64,000 bases of DNA from Kaistia defluvii. Lineage in GTDB: Bacteria; Pseudomonadota; Alphaproteobacteria; Rhizobiales; Kaistiaceae. Below the pieces are notes generated by a model. The model worked only from the letters and a program-made list of their open reading frames with translations. It was not told the DNA's origin and did not search any database. Shown here one piece after another: positions 48,133 to 57,086 of this stretch. Position 1 is the first letter of the stretch, and each line of letters opens with the position of its first letter. The translations under genes were made by a program, and so were the position numbers. The DNA lies in the NCBI RefSeq assembly GCF_026343955.1, contig NZ_JAPKNI010000003.1:558001-622000 (forward strand), given 5' to 3'.

Positions 48133-49208
48133 GCTGCCCTCCCTGTGGCGAAAACCAGGGCTCTCAGGGCGTCGATCTCCAGGCTGATGCGGCTGCCGAT
48201 ATCGACCTGGCGCGGCCCGTGGAAGACGAGCTCCATGTCGGTGGCGGTGCGGGCGGTGCCGACATATTCGCGGCCGCGATATTCGATGGTCTCGACCGTC
48301 GCCTGAATGGCGTTTGCGCCCGAAGTGCCCTCGATCACGTCGTCCCCGCGGGCGGCGAGCACGGCATCGTCGCCGGGCTTCAGGGCGTCCATGGCGCGGC
48401 CGGTCAGTTCGCGTCCCTCGGTCGAGATGGTGGCGACGCCGTTCGCGACGCCAACGACCTTGCCGACGACACGGTTGCGGAAGCCCATGAACTCGGCCAC
48501 GTCGAGATAGAGCGGGCTCTCGTAAAGCTCATGCGGCGTGCCGACCTGGCGGATCGACCCGTCGCGCAGCACCACGATGCGATCGGCCAGCGACAGCGCC
48601 TCGTCCTGATCGTGCGTGACGTAGATCGTGGTCGCGCCAAGCTGGTTGTGGATGCGGCGGATCTCGGCGCGCATTTCCAGGCGCAGCTTGGCGTCGAGGT
48701 TGGACAGCGGCTCGTCCATCAGCACCAGAGGCGGTTCGATGACGATGGCGCGGGCGATGGCGACGCGCTGCTGCTGGCCGCCGGAGAGCTGGCCCGGAAG
48801 CTTGTCGGCCTGGCCCTGGAGACGCACCAGCGCGAGCGCCGCCTGGGCGCGGGTCTCGATCTCGGCGCGCGGCAGGCCGCGCATCTTCAGGCCGAAGCCG
48901 ACATTCTGCAGCACGGTCATGTGCGGAAACAGCGCATAGTTCTGGAACACCATGCCGAAGCCGCGATCTTCCGGCTTGAGCTGGTCGATGCGCCGGTCGT
49001 CGATGTAGATGCCGCCGCCGGTGGTGCCGAGCAGTCCGGCGATGCAGTTGAGCGCGGTCGACTTGCCGCAGCCCGACGGGCCGAGCAGCGCGACGAACTC
49101 GCCCTTGCCGATCACGAGTTCGATCTGGTTCAGCGCATGGAAGCTCCCGAAAGCCCGGCTTACGCGGTCGAGACGCAGTTCATTGAAGGACATTGAGGCG
49201 AGCGACAT
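48129..49208 (-). CDS. ABC transporter ATP-binding protein (PotA/UgpC-type)
   Basis: This ATPase of about 359 aa has Walker [14 protein letters not shown]-loop [13 protein letters not shown], signature [15 protein letters not shown], Walker [14 protein letters not shown]-loop [11 protein letters not shown], and a C-terminal TOBE-like domain (about 240-359). Start ATG 49208 ([11 protein letters not shown]) chosen; 49193 (MSFNEL) is also possible. The longer upstream extension overlaps the intercistronic hairpin and is not conserved. Confidence 0.92.
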   Translation of the reverse strand: MSLASMSFNELRLDRVSRAFGSFHALNQIELVIGKGEFVALLGPSGCGKSTALNCIAGLLGTTGGGIYIDDRRIDQLKPEDRGFGMVFQNYALFPHMTVLQNVGFGLKMRGLPRAEIETRAQAALALVRLQGQADKLPGQLSGGQQQRVAIARAIVIEPPLVLMDEPLSNLDAKLRLEMRAEIRRIHNQLGATTIYVTHDQDEALSLADRIVVLRDGSIRQVGTPHELYESPLYLDVAEFMGFRNRVVGKVVGVANGVATISTEGRELTGRAMDALKPGDDAVLAARGDDVIEGTSGANAIQATVETIEYRGREYVGTARTATDMELVFHGPRQVDIGSRISLEIDALRALVFATGRAA

Positions 49209-49244
49209 GCCGTTATTCCGTCCGAAACAGGGATCCAGGGCGTT

Positions 49245-49275
49245 GCTGCCGCGGACCCGAAGGGCGCGCGGCAGC
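49245..49275 (-). other. Intercistronic hairpin after the uronate-operon binding-protein gene
   Basis: GCTGCCGCG (49245-49253) and CGCGGCAGC (49267-49275) form an outer 9-bp stem; inside it CCC and GGG close a loop that on the minus strand reads TTCG. It lies between the binding-protein stop and the ATPase start, like the hairpins at 23485-23508 and 32629-32656 in the other two transporter operons. Confidence 0.55.
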
Positions 49276-49294
49276 GACCATGAGGAGCAGCCGG

Positions 49295-50464
49295 TCAACC
49301 GGCGGCGACGTCCTCGTCCCAGCGACGGAACGCCACCACCAGGGCTTCGGGCTCGAGCGGCAGCTCGATCGGGTTGTTGGCGATCCAGTCCGCATATTCC
49401 GGACGGCCAAACTCGGCGATGATGTCCTGGCTGGCCTGGGGCGCCATGCTCAGCGGCACATCCTTGACGGCCGGGCCCGGATAGAAATAGCCGGCGTCAT
49501 AGGAGTAGGCCTGCTGTTCCGGCTGGAGCGCGAACTTGATGAACTCCAGCAGCACCGCGACCTTCTCGGCCGGAACGCCCTTGGGAATCGCGAAATAATG
49601 CGCGTCGCAGACCCAGTGGAAGCCATCCAGCTTGCCGACGGCGGCTTCCTTCGGCACGACGCCGAGGGCGCGCGGATTGATGTCCCAGCCGGTGGTGGTG
49701 ACGGTCATGTCCCGCGTGCCTTCGCCGAACTCCTTCATCAGCGCGCCGGTGCCGGCCGGGTAATATTCGATCTGCTTGTGCAGTTCCTTGAGATAGGCCC
49801 AGGTCTTGTCCCAGCCCTTGGCCGGATCCTTGGGATTGGAATCGCCCAGCAGGTAGGGCAGGCCCATCAGGAAGGTGCGGCCGGGGCCGGAATTGGCCGG
49901 GCGCGCGTAGATGAACTTGTTCGGGTTCTGGCGCGTCCAGTCCAGCAACTCCTGGGCCGTCTTCGGTACGTTCGGAACACGGTCGGGCATGTATTCGAGC
50001 AAGGGGCCCGAGGGGTAGTAGGAGACGACGACGCCCTTGCCCTGCCCCTGTTGCTGCATGCGCCAGGCCGGGTCGAGATAGATGTCCTGCAGCTTGGGCA
50101 GGCCGTTCTCGGGCAGGGCGATGATGTCGGTCCAGATGTCGTCGGCAAGGCCGGCCGACAGCGCATCCGGGCCGATGATGACCATGTCGATATCGACGCG
50201 ATTGGCGCGCTGCTGGGCGCGGATCTTGCCCGGTAGTTCCGGCGATGGAGCCTTGTTGAAGGTGAAGCGCGACACGAGATTGCTGTGCTTCGACGCGAAA
50301 TTGTCGAAGATCGGCTGCGTCAGGGCCAGATTGCCGGCGGCGTCGATGACGTTGAGGGCGACCGGCGCGCCTTGCGCGAACGCGCCCCGCGGCAGGATGA
50401 GCCCGGCGCCGGCCGCGAGGCCCGCTCCGGCCATGAAGCGGCGACGTGAAACCTTGTTGAACAT
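49295..50464 (-). CDS. ABC transporter substrate-binding protein with Tat signal
   Basis: The 389-aa extracytoplasmic binding protein (spermidine/putrescine- or iron-type fold) has a twin-arginine signal: SRRRFMAGAG then a hydrophobic stretch ending PRGAFAQ (about residue 31). Tat export suggests folding before export. The mature part shows DIDMVIIGPDALSAG and GGRTF-like SGPGRTFLMGLPYLLGD. It follows the KdgD-like gene by 69 bp in the operon and is followed by an mRNA hairpin. Ligand inferred, not seen: a uronate or aldarate. Confidence 0.88.
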   Translation of the reverse strand: MFNKVSRRRFMAGAGLAAGAGLILPRGAFAQGAPVALNVIDAAGNLALTQPIFDNFASKHSNLVSRFTFNKAPSPELPGKIRAQQRANRVDIDMVIIGPDALSAGLADDIWTDIIALPENGLPKLQDIYLDPAWRMQQQGQGKGVVVSYYPSGPLLEYMPDRVPNVPKTAQELLDWTRQNPNKFIYARPANSGPGRTFLMGLPYLLGDSNPKDPAKGWDKTWAYLKELHKQIEYYPAGTGALMKEFGEGTRDMTVTTTGWDINPRALGVVPKEAAVGKLDGFHWVCDAHYFAIPKGVPAEKVAVLLEFIKFALQPEQQAYSYDAGYFYPGPAVKDVPLSMAPQASQDIIAEFGRPEYADWIANNPIELPLEPEALVVAFRRWDEDVAAG

Positions 50465-50533
50465 GACGTACTCCTCCCAGTGGTTGTCATGAACGCCGCG
50501 CGCCTCCTCCCAGATGACGCGCGGCGCTGGCTT

Positions 50534-51445
50534 TCAGGCGAGCGCGGATTCCTTCCAGCTTTCCAGAATCCGGCCGAGCGTCTGGCGATCGGCTGTCTCG
50601 AGTTCCGGCAGGCCGGGAAGGCGCACCGCCCCGACCTCTGCACCGCGAAGGCGCAGAGCCTCCTTCACGACGGTGACGTTGGCGCCGTTGTTGTATTTCG
50701 TGCGCATGGTCTCGAACGGCGCGATGCGATCGACGTAGTCGCGCGCCGCCGCATAGTCGCCCGCTTCCAGCGCCCGCCAGACCGCGAGCGAAAGCGCCGG
50801 CGCGATATTGACGAGGCCCGAGGTGAAGCCCTTTCCGCCCAGCGCGTAGAAGGGCAGCGCCCAGCTTTCCGCCAGACCGCAGATCCAGGTGGCGTCGGTG
50901 CCCTCGGTGGCGCGGGCGCATTCGGCGAAGCGCATCGTGTTGGTCGACGCGAACTTGACGCCCGCGACGGCCGGATGGCTGCCAAGGCGCACCATCTCGT
51001 CCAGCGGGATCAGGTCGGAGCGGACATAGGCGACGAGCGGAAGATCGACGGCTTCGGCAATGGCGATGAAGTAATCGACCTGCGAATGCGGGGCGGCAAA
51101 GGGATCGAGCGGATGGTGGATCATCACGCCATCGGCGCCGGCTGCCTTGGCAGCCTTTGCCACCGTGATCGCCTCGCGGACGGAGCGGCCGGCCCCGGCG
51201 GTGACCGCCGAACGGCCATCGACAGCTGCGACAGCGATGTCCTGCAGGCGGATGACCTCGTCCGTGGTCAGGCTGAAGAACTCGCCGGTATTGCCGCCCG
51301 TCACGATATTGTGGACGCCGGCCGCCGCGATGTCGGACACGATGCGGCCCGTCAGCTTCGGCTCGATCTCGCCACGGTCATCGTAAGCGGTGACATGCAC
51401 GCCGGATATGCCGTGCAGGACGCGGCGGTACGCCTCGAACTTCAT
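50534..51445 (-). CDS. DHDPS/NAL family lyase, probable 5-dehydro-4-deoxyglucarate dehydratase (KdgD-like)
   Basis: This 303-aa TIM-barrel aldolase/dehydratase has TGGNTGEFFSL (substrate carboxylate loop), LPLVAYVRSD (catalytic Tyr) and VAGVKFAS (Schiff-base Lys). KdgD members turn 5-keto-4-deoxyglucarate into 2-oxoglutarate semialdehyde, which follows Udh and aldarate dehydratase chemically; context makes this the favoured role over dihydrodipicolinate synthase. It starts 22 bp after the GntR gene. No 2-oxoglutarate semialdehyde dehydrogenase gene is in the window. Confidence 0.82.
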   Translation of the reverse strand: MKFEAYRRVLHGISGVHVTAYDDRGEIEPKLTGRIVSDIAAAGVHNIVTGGNTGEFFSLTTDEVIRLQDIAVAAVDGRSAVTAGAGRSVREAITVAKAAKAAGADGVMIHHPLDPFAAPHSQVDYFIAIAEAVDLPLVAYVRSDLIPLDEMVRLGSHPAVAGVKFASTNTMRFAECARATEGTDATWICGLAESWALPFYALGGKGFTSGLVNIAPALSLAVWRALEAGDYAAARDYVDRIAPFETMRTKYNNGANVTVVKEALRLRGAEVGAVRLPGLPELETADRQTLGRILESWKESALA

Positions 51446-51467
51446 TGTATTCCTCCCTGTAAGCCGA

Positions 51468-52160
51468 TCAGAAGACCAGCTCGATATGCGTCTTCCCCGC
51501 GTCCATGATGTGCTGGCGCATCAGCCTTTCGGCCTCATCCTCGTTGCGGGCGACGATCGCCTCCATGATCGCTTCATGTTCATGGAACGACGCCCGGCGA
51601 ATGTCCTCGCTGGACAGCACGGTGATGCGGGCGGCGTGATCGTAGGTGCGCTGGGCGTTCTGAAGCCGGCGCAGGTAATCGCAGCCGGACGCCTCGTGGA
51701 TCGTGTCGTGGAACTGCTCGTTCAGCGCGATGAGCTGCTCGACGCTGCCCGTTTCCAGCACGATGCGCATCTGGTCGACGACCGCGCGCAGCCGGGCAAA
51801 GGCGGCGTCCGGCGCGTGCTTGGCGGCCTGGCGCGCGATGATGCTTTCCAGCGCGGCGCGCGCGAGCGTCATCTCCTCGGCCTGCCGGGGCGAGAAGGTC
51901 ACGTAGCTGCCGCGGCGCGGCTCGGTCCGCACGAGACCTTCGGCCTCGAGCTGGCGCAGCGCTTCCTTCAGCGGGCTGGTGCTGGTTCCCAGATCCGCCG
52001 CGAGCTGGCGCTCGTTCAGCTTCGCGCCCGTCTTCAGGCGACCCGAGATAATGGCTTGGCGGAGTTCGTCATGGATGTGCTCGCGCAGGCTGCGCATGCG
52101 GATCGGTTCGAGAACGCGCTCGCTTCGCTGTTCCCTGTCGTCCACCACGTGACCATCCAT
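51468..52160 (-). CDS. GntR family regulator (FCD domain) of the sugar-acid operon
   Basis: The 230-aa regulator has an HTH (LREHIHDELRQAIISGRLKT, LGTSTSPLKEALRQLEAEGLV) and an FCD domain (ARAALESIIARQAAKHAPDA, ALNEQFHDTIHEASGCDYL, FHEHEAIMEAIVARNEDEAE, MRQHI) with conserved ligand/metal histidines. Start ATG 52160 (MDGHVV) chosen: AGGAG lies about 12 bp upstream and the longer extension would run through the inverted repeat at 52198-52238. It is the first gene of the eleven-gene operon. Confidence 0.9.
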   Translation of the reverse strand: MDGHVVDDREQRSERVLEPIRMRSLREHIHDELRQAIISGRLKTGAKLNERQLAADLGTSTSPLKEALRQLEAEGLVRTEPRRGSYVTFSPRQAEEMTLARAALESIIARQAAKHAPDAAFARLRAVVDQMRIVLETGSVEQLIALNEQFHDTIHEASGCDYLRRLQNAQRTYDHAARITVLSSEDIRRASFHEHEAIMEAIVARNEDEAERLMRQHIMDAGKTHIELVF

Positions 52161-52197
52161 TCCATCATCTCCTAGGGCGGGAGCGAATCTGTAGCCG

Positions 52198-52238
52198 TTG
52201 AAATCTGATCCGTCAATTTGTGATGTATCAGATTTCAA
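52198..52238 (-). promoter_or_regulatory. Perfect inverted repeat upstream of the sugar-acid operon
   Basis: TTGAAATCTGAT (52198-52209) and ATCAGATTTCAA (52227-52238) are perfect 12-bp arms with a 17-bp spacer, AT-rich within GC-rich DNA, 38 bp before the GntR start. It is probably the operator of the GntR regulator and the core of the operon promoter. The rest of 52161-52458 holds no other clear feature. Confidence 0.65.
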
Positions 52239-52458
52239 GCGCAGTCGCGTGTTGCAGATCGATCCGGCGCACCCACGAAACCCGCCCTTCCCCCGATTCA
52301 GCCGCTTGCGACGATGGAGCGGGATCGGCTCGATGCAACGCGAACGCTTCATTCCGATGGGTCGTCGCAGCCTTCAGGCCGATTTCGGGACGCCAGGGGA
52401 GCGATCCGGCTGGCGCCCCGACCGGGGCGTATCCCTACGGATCGACCACGCCAGGGCC

Positions 52459-52992
52459 TCAGTGACGGGTCCAGCGCACCATGCTGACGTCATAGCCAAG
52501 CGACCGGACGCGGCTTTCGATGCACCTCCGAACCGGACCGGATGGCGTCGGGGTCCGCGTCAGGATCCGGAGATAGCGGCCGGAGCCTTCTCCCACGATC
52601 GACCAGGCGTAATCCGGCGCATGATCCAGCACCCAGTAATCGCCCAGAAAGGGCCCGAAGAAGGAGACCTTGAACTTGGCGTTTCCACTTCCCGCCACCA
52701 CCCGGGCGCGGCCCACCGCGACCCGCGCCTTGCCGTCGATGCCGCCGGCGCGGCAGGTATTGACCACCGTGACCAGGCCATCCCGGCGCAGGCTGTAATC
52801 GGCCGTCACCGCCTCGCAACCCCGCTCGAAACCGTTCTCATAGCGGCCAAGCTCGAACCAGCGGCCGAGATATCGCTCGATTTCGACGCTCTTGGCCGGT
52901 GGCGGCACAGCGGCGTTGCCGACCGGGCCGGACGGGCCGCAAGCGGCCAACAGGCAGGCGGCGAAAAGCGGAAGAATTCTTCCTGGGGTCAT
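52459..52992 (-). CDS. Lipocalin family lipoprotein (Blc-like)
   Basis: This 177-aa protein has a lipoprotein signal peptide with lipobox LLAAC (about residues 14-18). The lipocalin signature YLGRWFELGRYEN (GxW) is at about 41-53, and later family stretches are CEAVTADYSL, KFKVSFFGPFLGDYWVLDHAPDY and WSIVGEGSGRYLRILTRTP. Bacterial Blc lipoproteins are outer-membrane-anchored and bind fatty acids or lysophospholipids during envelope stress. It diverges from the phosphatase gene (141-bp gap). Confidence 0.9.
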   Translation of the reverse strand: MTPGRILPLFAACLLAACGPSGPVGNAAVPPPAKSVEIERYLGRWFELGRYENGFERGCEAVTADYSLRRDGLVTVVNTCRAGGIDGKARVAVGRARVVAGSGNAKFKVSFFGPFLGDYWVLDHAPDYAWSIVGEGSGRYLRILTRTPTPSGPVRRCIESRVRSLGYDVSMVRWTRH

Positions 52993-53133
52993 GCTGTCCA
53001 AGTCGACCGGCGGGCCTGAGTTCCCTCGGGAGCTGACGGTGCGACACATACGATCTGGCCCGAGGCTGCCGTTTCCGCTAATTTGCACGGGCGTTGCCAG
53101 GGGGTGCGCGGCAAGGCGGGAAACGGCCGGAAC

Positions 53134-53700
53134 ATGAGCAAGAAGCGAATTCTGTGGTGCGGCGCCGCCATACTGGCCGTGCCGGTGGTGCTCGGCATCT
53201 ACATCGCCACGCTGCTTCTGACGGGCAATTTCCACACCGTCATCGCCGGCGAACTCTACCGGTCGGCGCAGCCGACGCCGAGCGCGCTGGAACGGTACTC
53301 CCGCGATTTCGGCATCAAGACCGTCATCAACCTGCGCGGGGCCAATGAAAAGGCAGGCTGGTATCGCGCCGAGATCGACGAATCGAACCGGCTCGGACTG
53401 GTGCATGAGGACTTCCGCATGTCCTCGCGGACGGAACTGACGCAGAACGAGGCAGCGGCGCTGATCGAGCTGTTCAAGACGGCTCCGAAGCCGATCCTGA
53501 TTCATTGCACCGATGGCAGCGACCGGACCAGCCTGGCGTCCGCGCTCTACATCGCCGCCGTGGCCCGGCTGGGCGAGGAGGCCGCCGAAGATCAGATCTC
53601 GATCCGCTACGGCCACATCGCGCTGCCGCTCAGCCCGACCTGGCCGATGGACATGACTTTCGAGGCGCTGGAGCCTTGGCTGGGGTTTCACGATTCATGA
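53134..53700 (+). CDS. Dual-specificity/tyrosine phosphatase-like membrane-anchored protein
   Basis: This 188-aa protein has one N-terminal membrane segment (about residues 8-30) and a phosphatase domain with the HCX5R P-loop in ILIHCTDGSDRTS (about 127-139). LYRSAQPTPSALE and KTVINLRGANE are typical of the bacterial DSP/PTP group found with Blc and other envelope genes. The catalytic domain probably faces the periplasm or cytoplasm depending on topology, which is unresolved. ATG 53134 follows GCCGGAAC. It overlaps the next gene's ATG by 4 bp. Confidence 0.83.
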   Translation: MSKKRILWCGAAILAVPVVLGIYIATLLLTGNFHTVIAGELYRSAQPTPSALERYSRDFGIKTVINLRGANEKAGWYRAEIDESNRLGLVHEDFRMSSRTELTQNEAAALIELFKTAPKPILIHCTDGSDRTSLASALYIAAVARLGEEAAEDQISIRYGHIALPLSPTWPMDMTFEALEPWLGFHDS

Positions 53701-54053
53701 CCGCCTGCGTACCGCCAGACCGCCTGAAAAGAAGCTGGCGCAGCCGTGCCCGGCTGATCGTCGCGATCGGAATGCTGCAGCTTCCCTCGGCTGCCATGGC
53801 CGATGCCTGGCCGCCGCTCGTCGCCCCCTCGCTCGCCGACAAGCCGGCCGTCGCCGCGGGGACGAACGCGCCTCGGCCGCCGCGAGCGCCCGAAGCGGAA
53901 CCTTCGGATGACGACCCGCATTACGAGAGAATATGCGACGCCTTCGGCGAGGGCTTCTCCTATTCGCCGGGGTCCGGGGCGTGCATCAAGATCGGCGGTT
54001 CCGTGAAGTCCGGCACCAGTTTCGGCAGCAGAAGGTCGACACGGACTGATTGA
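53697..54053 (+). CDS. Small exported protein ending in a porin-like N-terminal motif
   Basis: This 118-aa protein has a probable signal peptide (RARLIVAIGMLQLPSAAMADA, about residues 17-37), a Pro/Ala-rich linker, then YERICDAFGEGFSYSPGSG and ACIKIGGSV. The latter strongly resembles the start of mature Rhizobiales porins (CDAYGxGFYYIPGTDTCLKIGG), but the reading frame stops about 20 residues later instead of forming a beta barrel. It is either a porin remnant or a small periplasmic protein that kept the motif. It overlaps the phosphatase stop (ATGA). Confidence 0.6.
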   Translation: MTACVPPDRLKRSWRSRARLIVAIGMLQLPSAAMADAWPPLVAPSLADKPAVAAGTNAPRPPRAPEAEPSDDDPHYERICDAFGEGFSYSPGSGACIKIGGSVKSGTSFGSRRSTRTD

Positions 54054-54080
54054 ATATGGAAGCTGACCATTCAAGATGGG

Positions 54081-55202
54081 ATGACGGACAAGGCGGCCTC
54101 TGACGGGATCCCTCCGGCAAGCGATTCGCCTCCCGACGCTGGTGTAGCGCCCGACACGAAACAGGCATGGCAGATGGCTTCCGCGAACCTTCCCTCCCCG
54201 CTCCTCACCGGCACCACCCCGCCTCCGGCGCTCGAGCAGGCGATCGACGATGCGGAACCGGGACGTGGCCGACTGGCCAACGCCCCGGCGGATATTCCCG
54301 CGCGCGGCTGGAAGGACATCGTGTGGCGGGTCTGGGAAAGCTCGCTCGAGGATCGGGTCATGACCGTGGCCGGCAGCATGGCCTTCTTCTGCCTGCTGGC
54401 GATTTTTCCAGGTCTCTCCGCCCTCGTGACCCTGTACGGCCTGGTGGCCGACAACTCGACCATCAACAGCCACCTCTCCGGCCTTGCCTTCGTGCTGCCG
54501 GCCGGCGCCTTCGAGCTGATCTCCGATCAGGTCAACCTGGCGATCCGCGCCTCCAGCGGCGCCCTCAGCTTCAGCTTCGCTCTCTCCTTTCTGTTCTCGA
54601 TCTGGAGCGCGAATGCCGGCATCAAGGCGACGATCGACGGCCTCAACGTCGCCTATGGCGAGCGCGAGCGGCGAGGCGTCATTGCCCTCAACGTTGAGTC
54701 GCTGATCTTCACCCTGCTGGCGATCGTCGCCGGCATCGGCGCCATCGCCTTCATCATCGCGGTGCCGATCGCGTTGCGCTTTCTCGACATCGGCCGTTCT
54801 TCCGAGGTCTGGATCAATGCCCTGCGCTGGCCCATCCTCGGCTTCTTCGTCTGGGCGGCGCTGGCGATCCTCTATCGTTTCGGCCCGTGCCGGGAACAGC
54901 CGAAATGGCGTTGGGTGACCTGGGGCAGCACCGTCGCCGCGGCGCTGTGGATCCTCACCTCGATCAGCTTCTCCTGGTACGTCTCGAGCTTCGGCAGCTA
55001 CGACCGAAACTACGGCGCCCTCGGTGCGATCATCGGCTTCATGACCTGGATCTGGCTGTCGTCGACGGTTCTGCTGCTCGGGGCCGAGCTGAATGCCGAG
55101 ATCGAGCATCAGACGGCGCGCGATTCAACGGTCGGCCGGCCCAAGCCGCTCGGCAAGCGCGGCGCCGTGATGGCCGATTCGATCGGCGAGGCGCTGGACT
55201 GA
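54081..55202 (+). CDS. YihY/virulence factor BrkB family membrane protein
   Basis: This 373-aa protein has a cytoplasmic N-terminus of about 85 residues, then six membrane segments with YihY-family motifs: VAGSMAFFCLLAIFPGLSAL, SIWSANAGIKATIDGLNVAY, NYGALGAIIGFMTWIWLSS and LLLGAELNAEIEHQT. Molecular function is not established; it was once misannotated as RNase BN. It begins 27 bp after the porin-like small gene. Confidence 0.9.
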   Translation: MTDKAASDGIPPASDSPPDAGVAPDTKQAWQMASANLPSPLLTGTTPPPALEQAIDDAEPGRGRLANAPADIPARGWKDIVWRVWESSLEDRVMTVAGSMAFFCLLAIFPGLSALVTLYGLVADNSTINSHLSGLAFVLPAGAFELISDQVNLAIRASSGALSFSFALSFLFSIWSANAGIKATIDGLNVAYGERERRGVIALNVESLIFTLLAIVAGIGAIAFIIAVPIALRFLDIGRSSEVWINALRWPILGFFVWAALAILYRFGPCREQPKWRWVTWGSTVAAALWILTSISFSWYVSSFGSYDRNYGALGAIIGFMTWIWLSSTVLLLGAELNAEIEHQTARDSTVGRPKPLGKRGAVMADSIGEALD

Positions 55203-55368
55203 CGGCGCGCGGGAGCGAATCCGCCAGATTCTTTCGTCCGCATGCAACCACCAGCCTGCTTGCGCATTGCCGGAGATCGGGGAGAAGGGTCGCGCTGCAA
55301 AACGCGATCCGATGGATGCGGATTGACGCCACCGTCTGCTCCCGTTTCCCGCAACGCGAGTCCCGTCC

Positions 55369-56478
55369 ATGGCAGATCCCCTGAGAATCGAGATCCCGAC
55401 CACGGAAACGGTTGCGTTGGAGCCCCCGGAACTGACGGGGGAAGACGGGCCGCTCTCGTCCGATCCCAAACTGGTGATCCAGGCCTGCCTGCTGGTTCTG
55501 GCGGTGCTGGCGGTCTGCTATTTCGCTTCCGACATCATCCTGCCTGTCGTTTTCGCCATCGTGCTGAAGCTGCTGTTCCAGCCGGCGATGCGGGTGCTGG
55601 AGCGGTTCAACGTACCCAGGACCCTGGCAGCGCTGCTCCTGATCCTGACCGTATTCGGCGTCATCGTCGGCGTCGGCGCCGCGCTATCCGGTCCCGCGAC
55701 GGCCTGGGGTGAAAAGCTGCCCGGCGGCGTGCAGCGCCTGGAGGAGCGGCTTAAATTCCTGAGCCAGCCGATTGGCGCACTGCAGAAATTCCTGCACCAG
55801 TTCGATGGCGTGGCGACCGGCACAGGCGGCGGCCCGGCAGGCCCGACACTGGCCGAGACGCTGATGAAGGGGACGCAACACTTTGCCAGCGGCTTCTTCG
55901 AGACGATCCTGATCCTGTTCTTCCTGCTCGTCTCGGGCGACACCTTCCTGCGGCGCATGGTGGAGATCGTCCCGCGATTCAGGGACAAGCGGCGGGTGGT
56001 CGACCTGTCGCAGCAGATCGAGGAAAACGTCTCGGCCTATCTCGTCACGATCACGCTGATGAATGCGGGGGTGGGCATCGCGACCGGCTTCGCCATGTGG
56101 GCCTGCGGTCTCGGCGACCCGATTCTATGGGGCACCGTGGCCTTCCTGCTCAATTACGTGCCGATCATGGGACCGGTGGTCGGTGTTGGCCTCTTCCTGT
56201 TCGCCGGCCTGCTGACCATCGATCCGCTCTTCCAGGCCTTGCTGCCGGCCGGCCTTTATCTGCTGATCCATCTCGTCGAGGGCGAGGCGATCACGCCGAT
56301 GCTGCTCGCAAGGCGCTTCACGCTCAACCCGGTGCTCGTGATCATCTCTCTGATCTTCTGGTTCTGGATGTGGGGCGTGCCGGGCGCCGTTCTCGCCGTG
56401 CCCATGCTGGCCATGGCCAAGATCATCTGCGACGGCGTGCGCCCGCTCAATGCCGTGGGCCACTTCCTGGAAGGATAG
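55369..56478 (+). CDS. AI-2E family transporter
   Basis: This 369-aa polytopic membrane protein of the AI-2E (TqsA/YdiK) family has about eight membrane segments. Family features are LVIQACLLVLAVLAVCYFAS, VLERFNVPRTLAALLLIL, LNYVPIMGPVVG, HLVEGEAITPMLLARRFTLN and FWFWMWGVPGAVLAVPMLA. Members export small molecules or ions, and only a few really transport autoinducer-2. It is 166 bp after the YihY gene. A bidirectional region with a terminator for the facing gene follows. Confidence 0.92.
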   Translation: MADPLRIEIPTTETVALEPPELTGEDGPLSSDPKLVIQACLLVLAVLAVCYFASDIILPVVFAIVLKLLFQPAMRVLERFNVPRTLAALLLILTVFGVIVGVGAALSGPATAWGEKLPGGVQRLEERLKFLSQPIGALQKFLHQFDGVATGTGGGPAGPTLAETLMKGTQHFASGFFETILILFFLLVSGDTFLRRMVEIVPRFRDKRRVVDLSQQIEENVSAYLVTITLMNAGVGIATGFAMWACGLGDPILWGTVAFLLNYVPIMGPVVGVGLFLFAGLLTIDPLFQALLPAGLYLLIHLVEGEAITPMLLARRFTLNPVLVIISLIFWFWMWGVPGAVLAVPMLAMAKIICDGVRPLNAVGHFLEG

Positions 56479-56501
56479 CGGGCCGATCCCGCGAGAGGGA
56501 C

Positions 56502-56534
56502 AAAGAAAAGCCGGCGCCTGTTGAGGGCGCCGGC
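56502..56534 (-). terminator. Intrinsic terminator of the convergent small exported-protein gene
   Basis: On the minus strand GCCGGCGCC and GGCGCCGGC form a 9-bp stem with a 7-base loop, followed by TTTTCTTTG. It lies between the convergent AI-2E transporter and the minus-strand gene starting at 56965, and fits an intrinsic terminator for the latter. Confidence 0.8.
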
Positions 56535-56569
56535 CGGAAGCGTTCAAGCCCGGGTCGGACGATGCCGGC

Positions 56570-56965
56570 CTATTTGCACTGGGCGTTGATGGTGCCGGCA
56601 ACCGCGACGGCGCTGCCCATGCCGGGGCTGGACAACACCATGCGCACCGACGAACCCTCGACCAGCGTGGCATAGCCGGACGGCATTCCCACCTCGCCCT
56701 TGGTGCCGTTGGAGCGGGTATATTCCAGCACGACCGAAGCCTTGGCCGGGACGCCAGCGACCGAGACGCGCCAGACGCGGTCCTGGCCACCCTCGGCAAT
56801 CGTCTTGGCACCCGCGCCCCTGAGTTCCCAGCGCGACTGCTTGCAGGAGGCATCGCGCGCGGGAGCCGCCGCGGCGGCCTTCGACTTGGCGAAGCTCTCG
56901 CCGGCGGAAAAGGCCGCGACGACCGAAACGGCGGCCAGAGCCAGCGGAAGTGCGAAGCGGTTCAT
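56570..56965 (-). CDS. Exported protein of unknown function
   Basis: This 131-aa protein has a signal peptide (MNRFALPLALAAVSVVAAFS to about residue 26) and a mature domain with CKQSRWELRGAGAKTIAEGG, VWRVSVAGVPAKASVVLEYTRSNG and a terminal AGTINAQCK; two cysteines could form a disulphide. I do not recognise the family. It has its own terminator downstream and probably its own promoter upstream. Confidence 0.78.
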   Translation of the reverse strand: MNRFALPLALAAVSVVAAFSAGESFAKSKAAAAAPARDASCKQSRWELRGAGAKTIAEGGQDRVWRVSVAGVPAKASVVLEYTRSNGTKGEVGMPSGYATLVEGSSVRMVLSSPGMGSAVAVAGTINAQCK

Positions 56966-57086
56966 ACTATGTCCTCGTCGAAATGATCGGCATAGCTACC
57001 AAGACGAAGCCCGACGCGGCAAGCCTGCGCGGCGCAACGGCGTTATTTTGCGCGGATGTGTGGCCGTCGGATCGCGCCCGTCGGCC

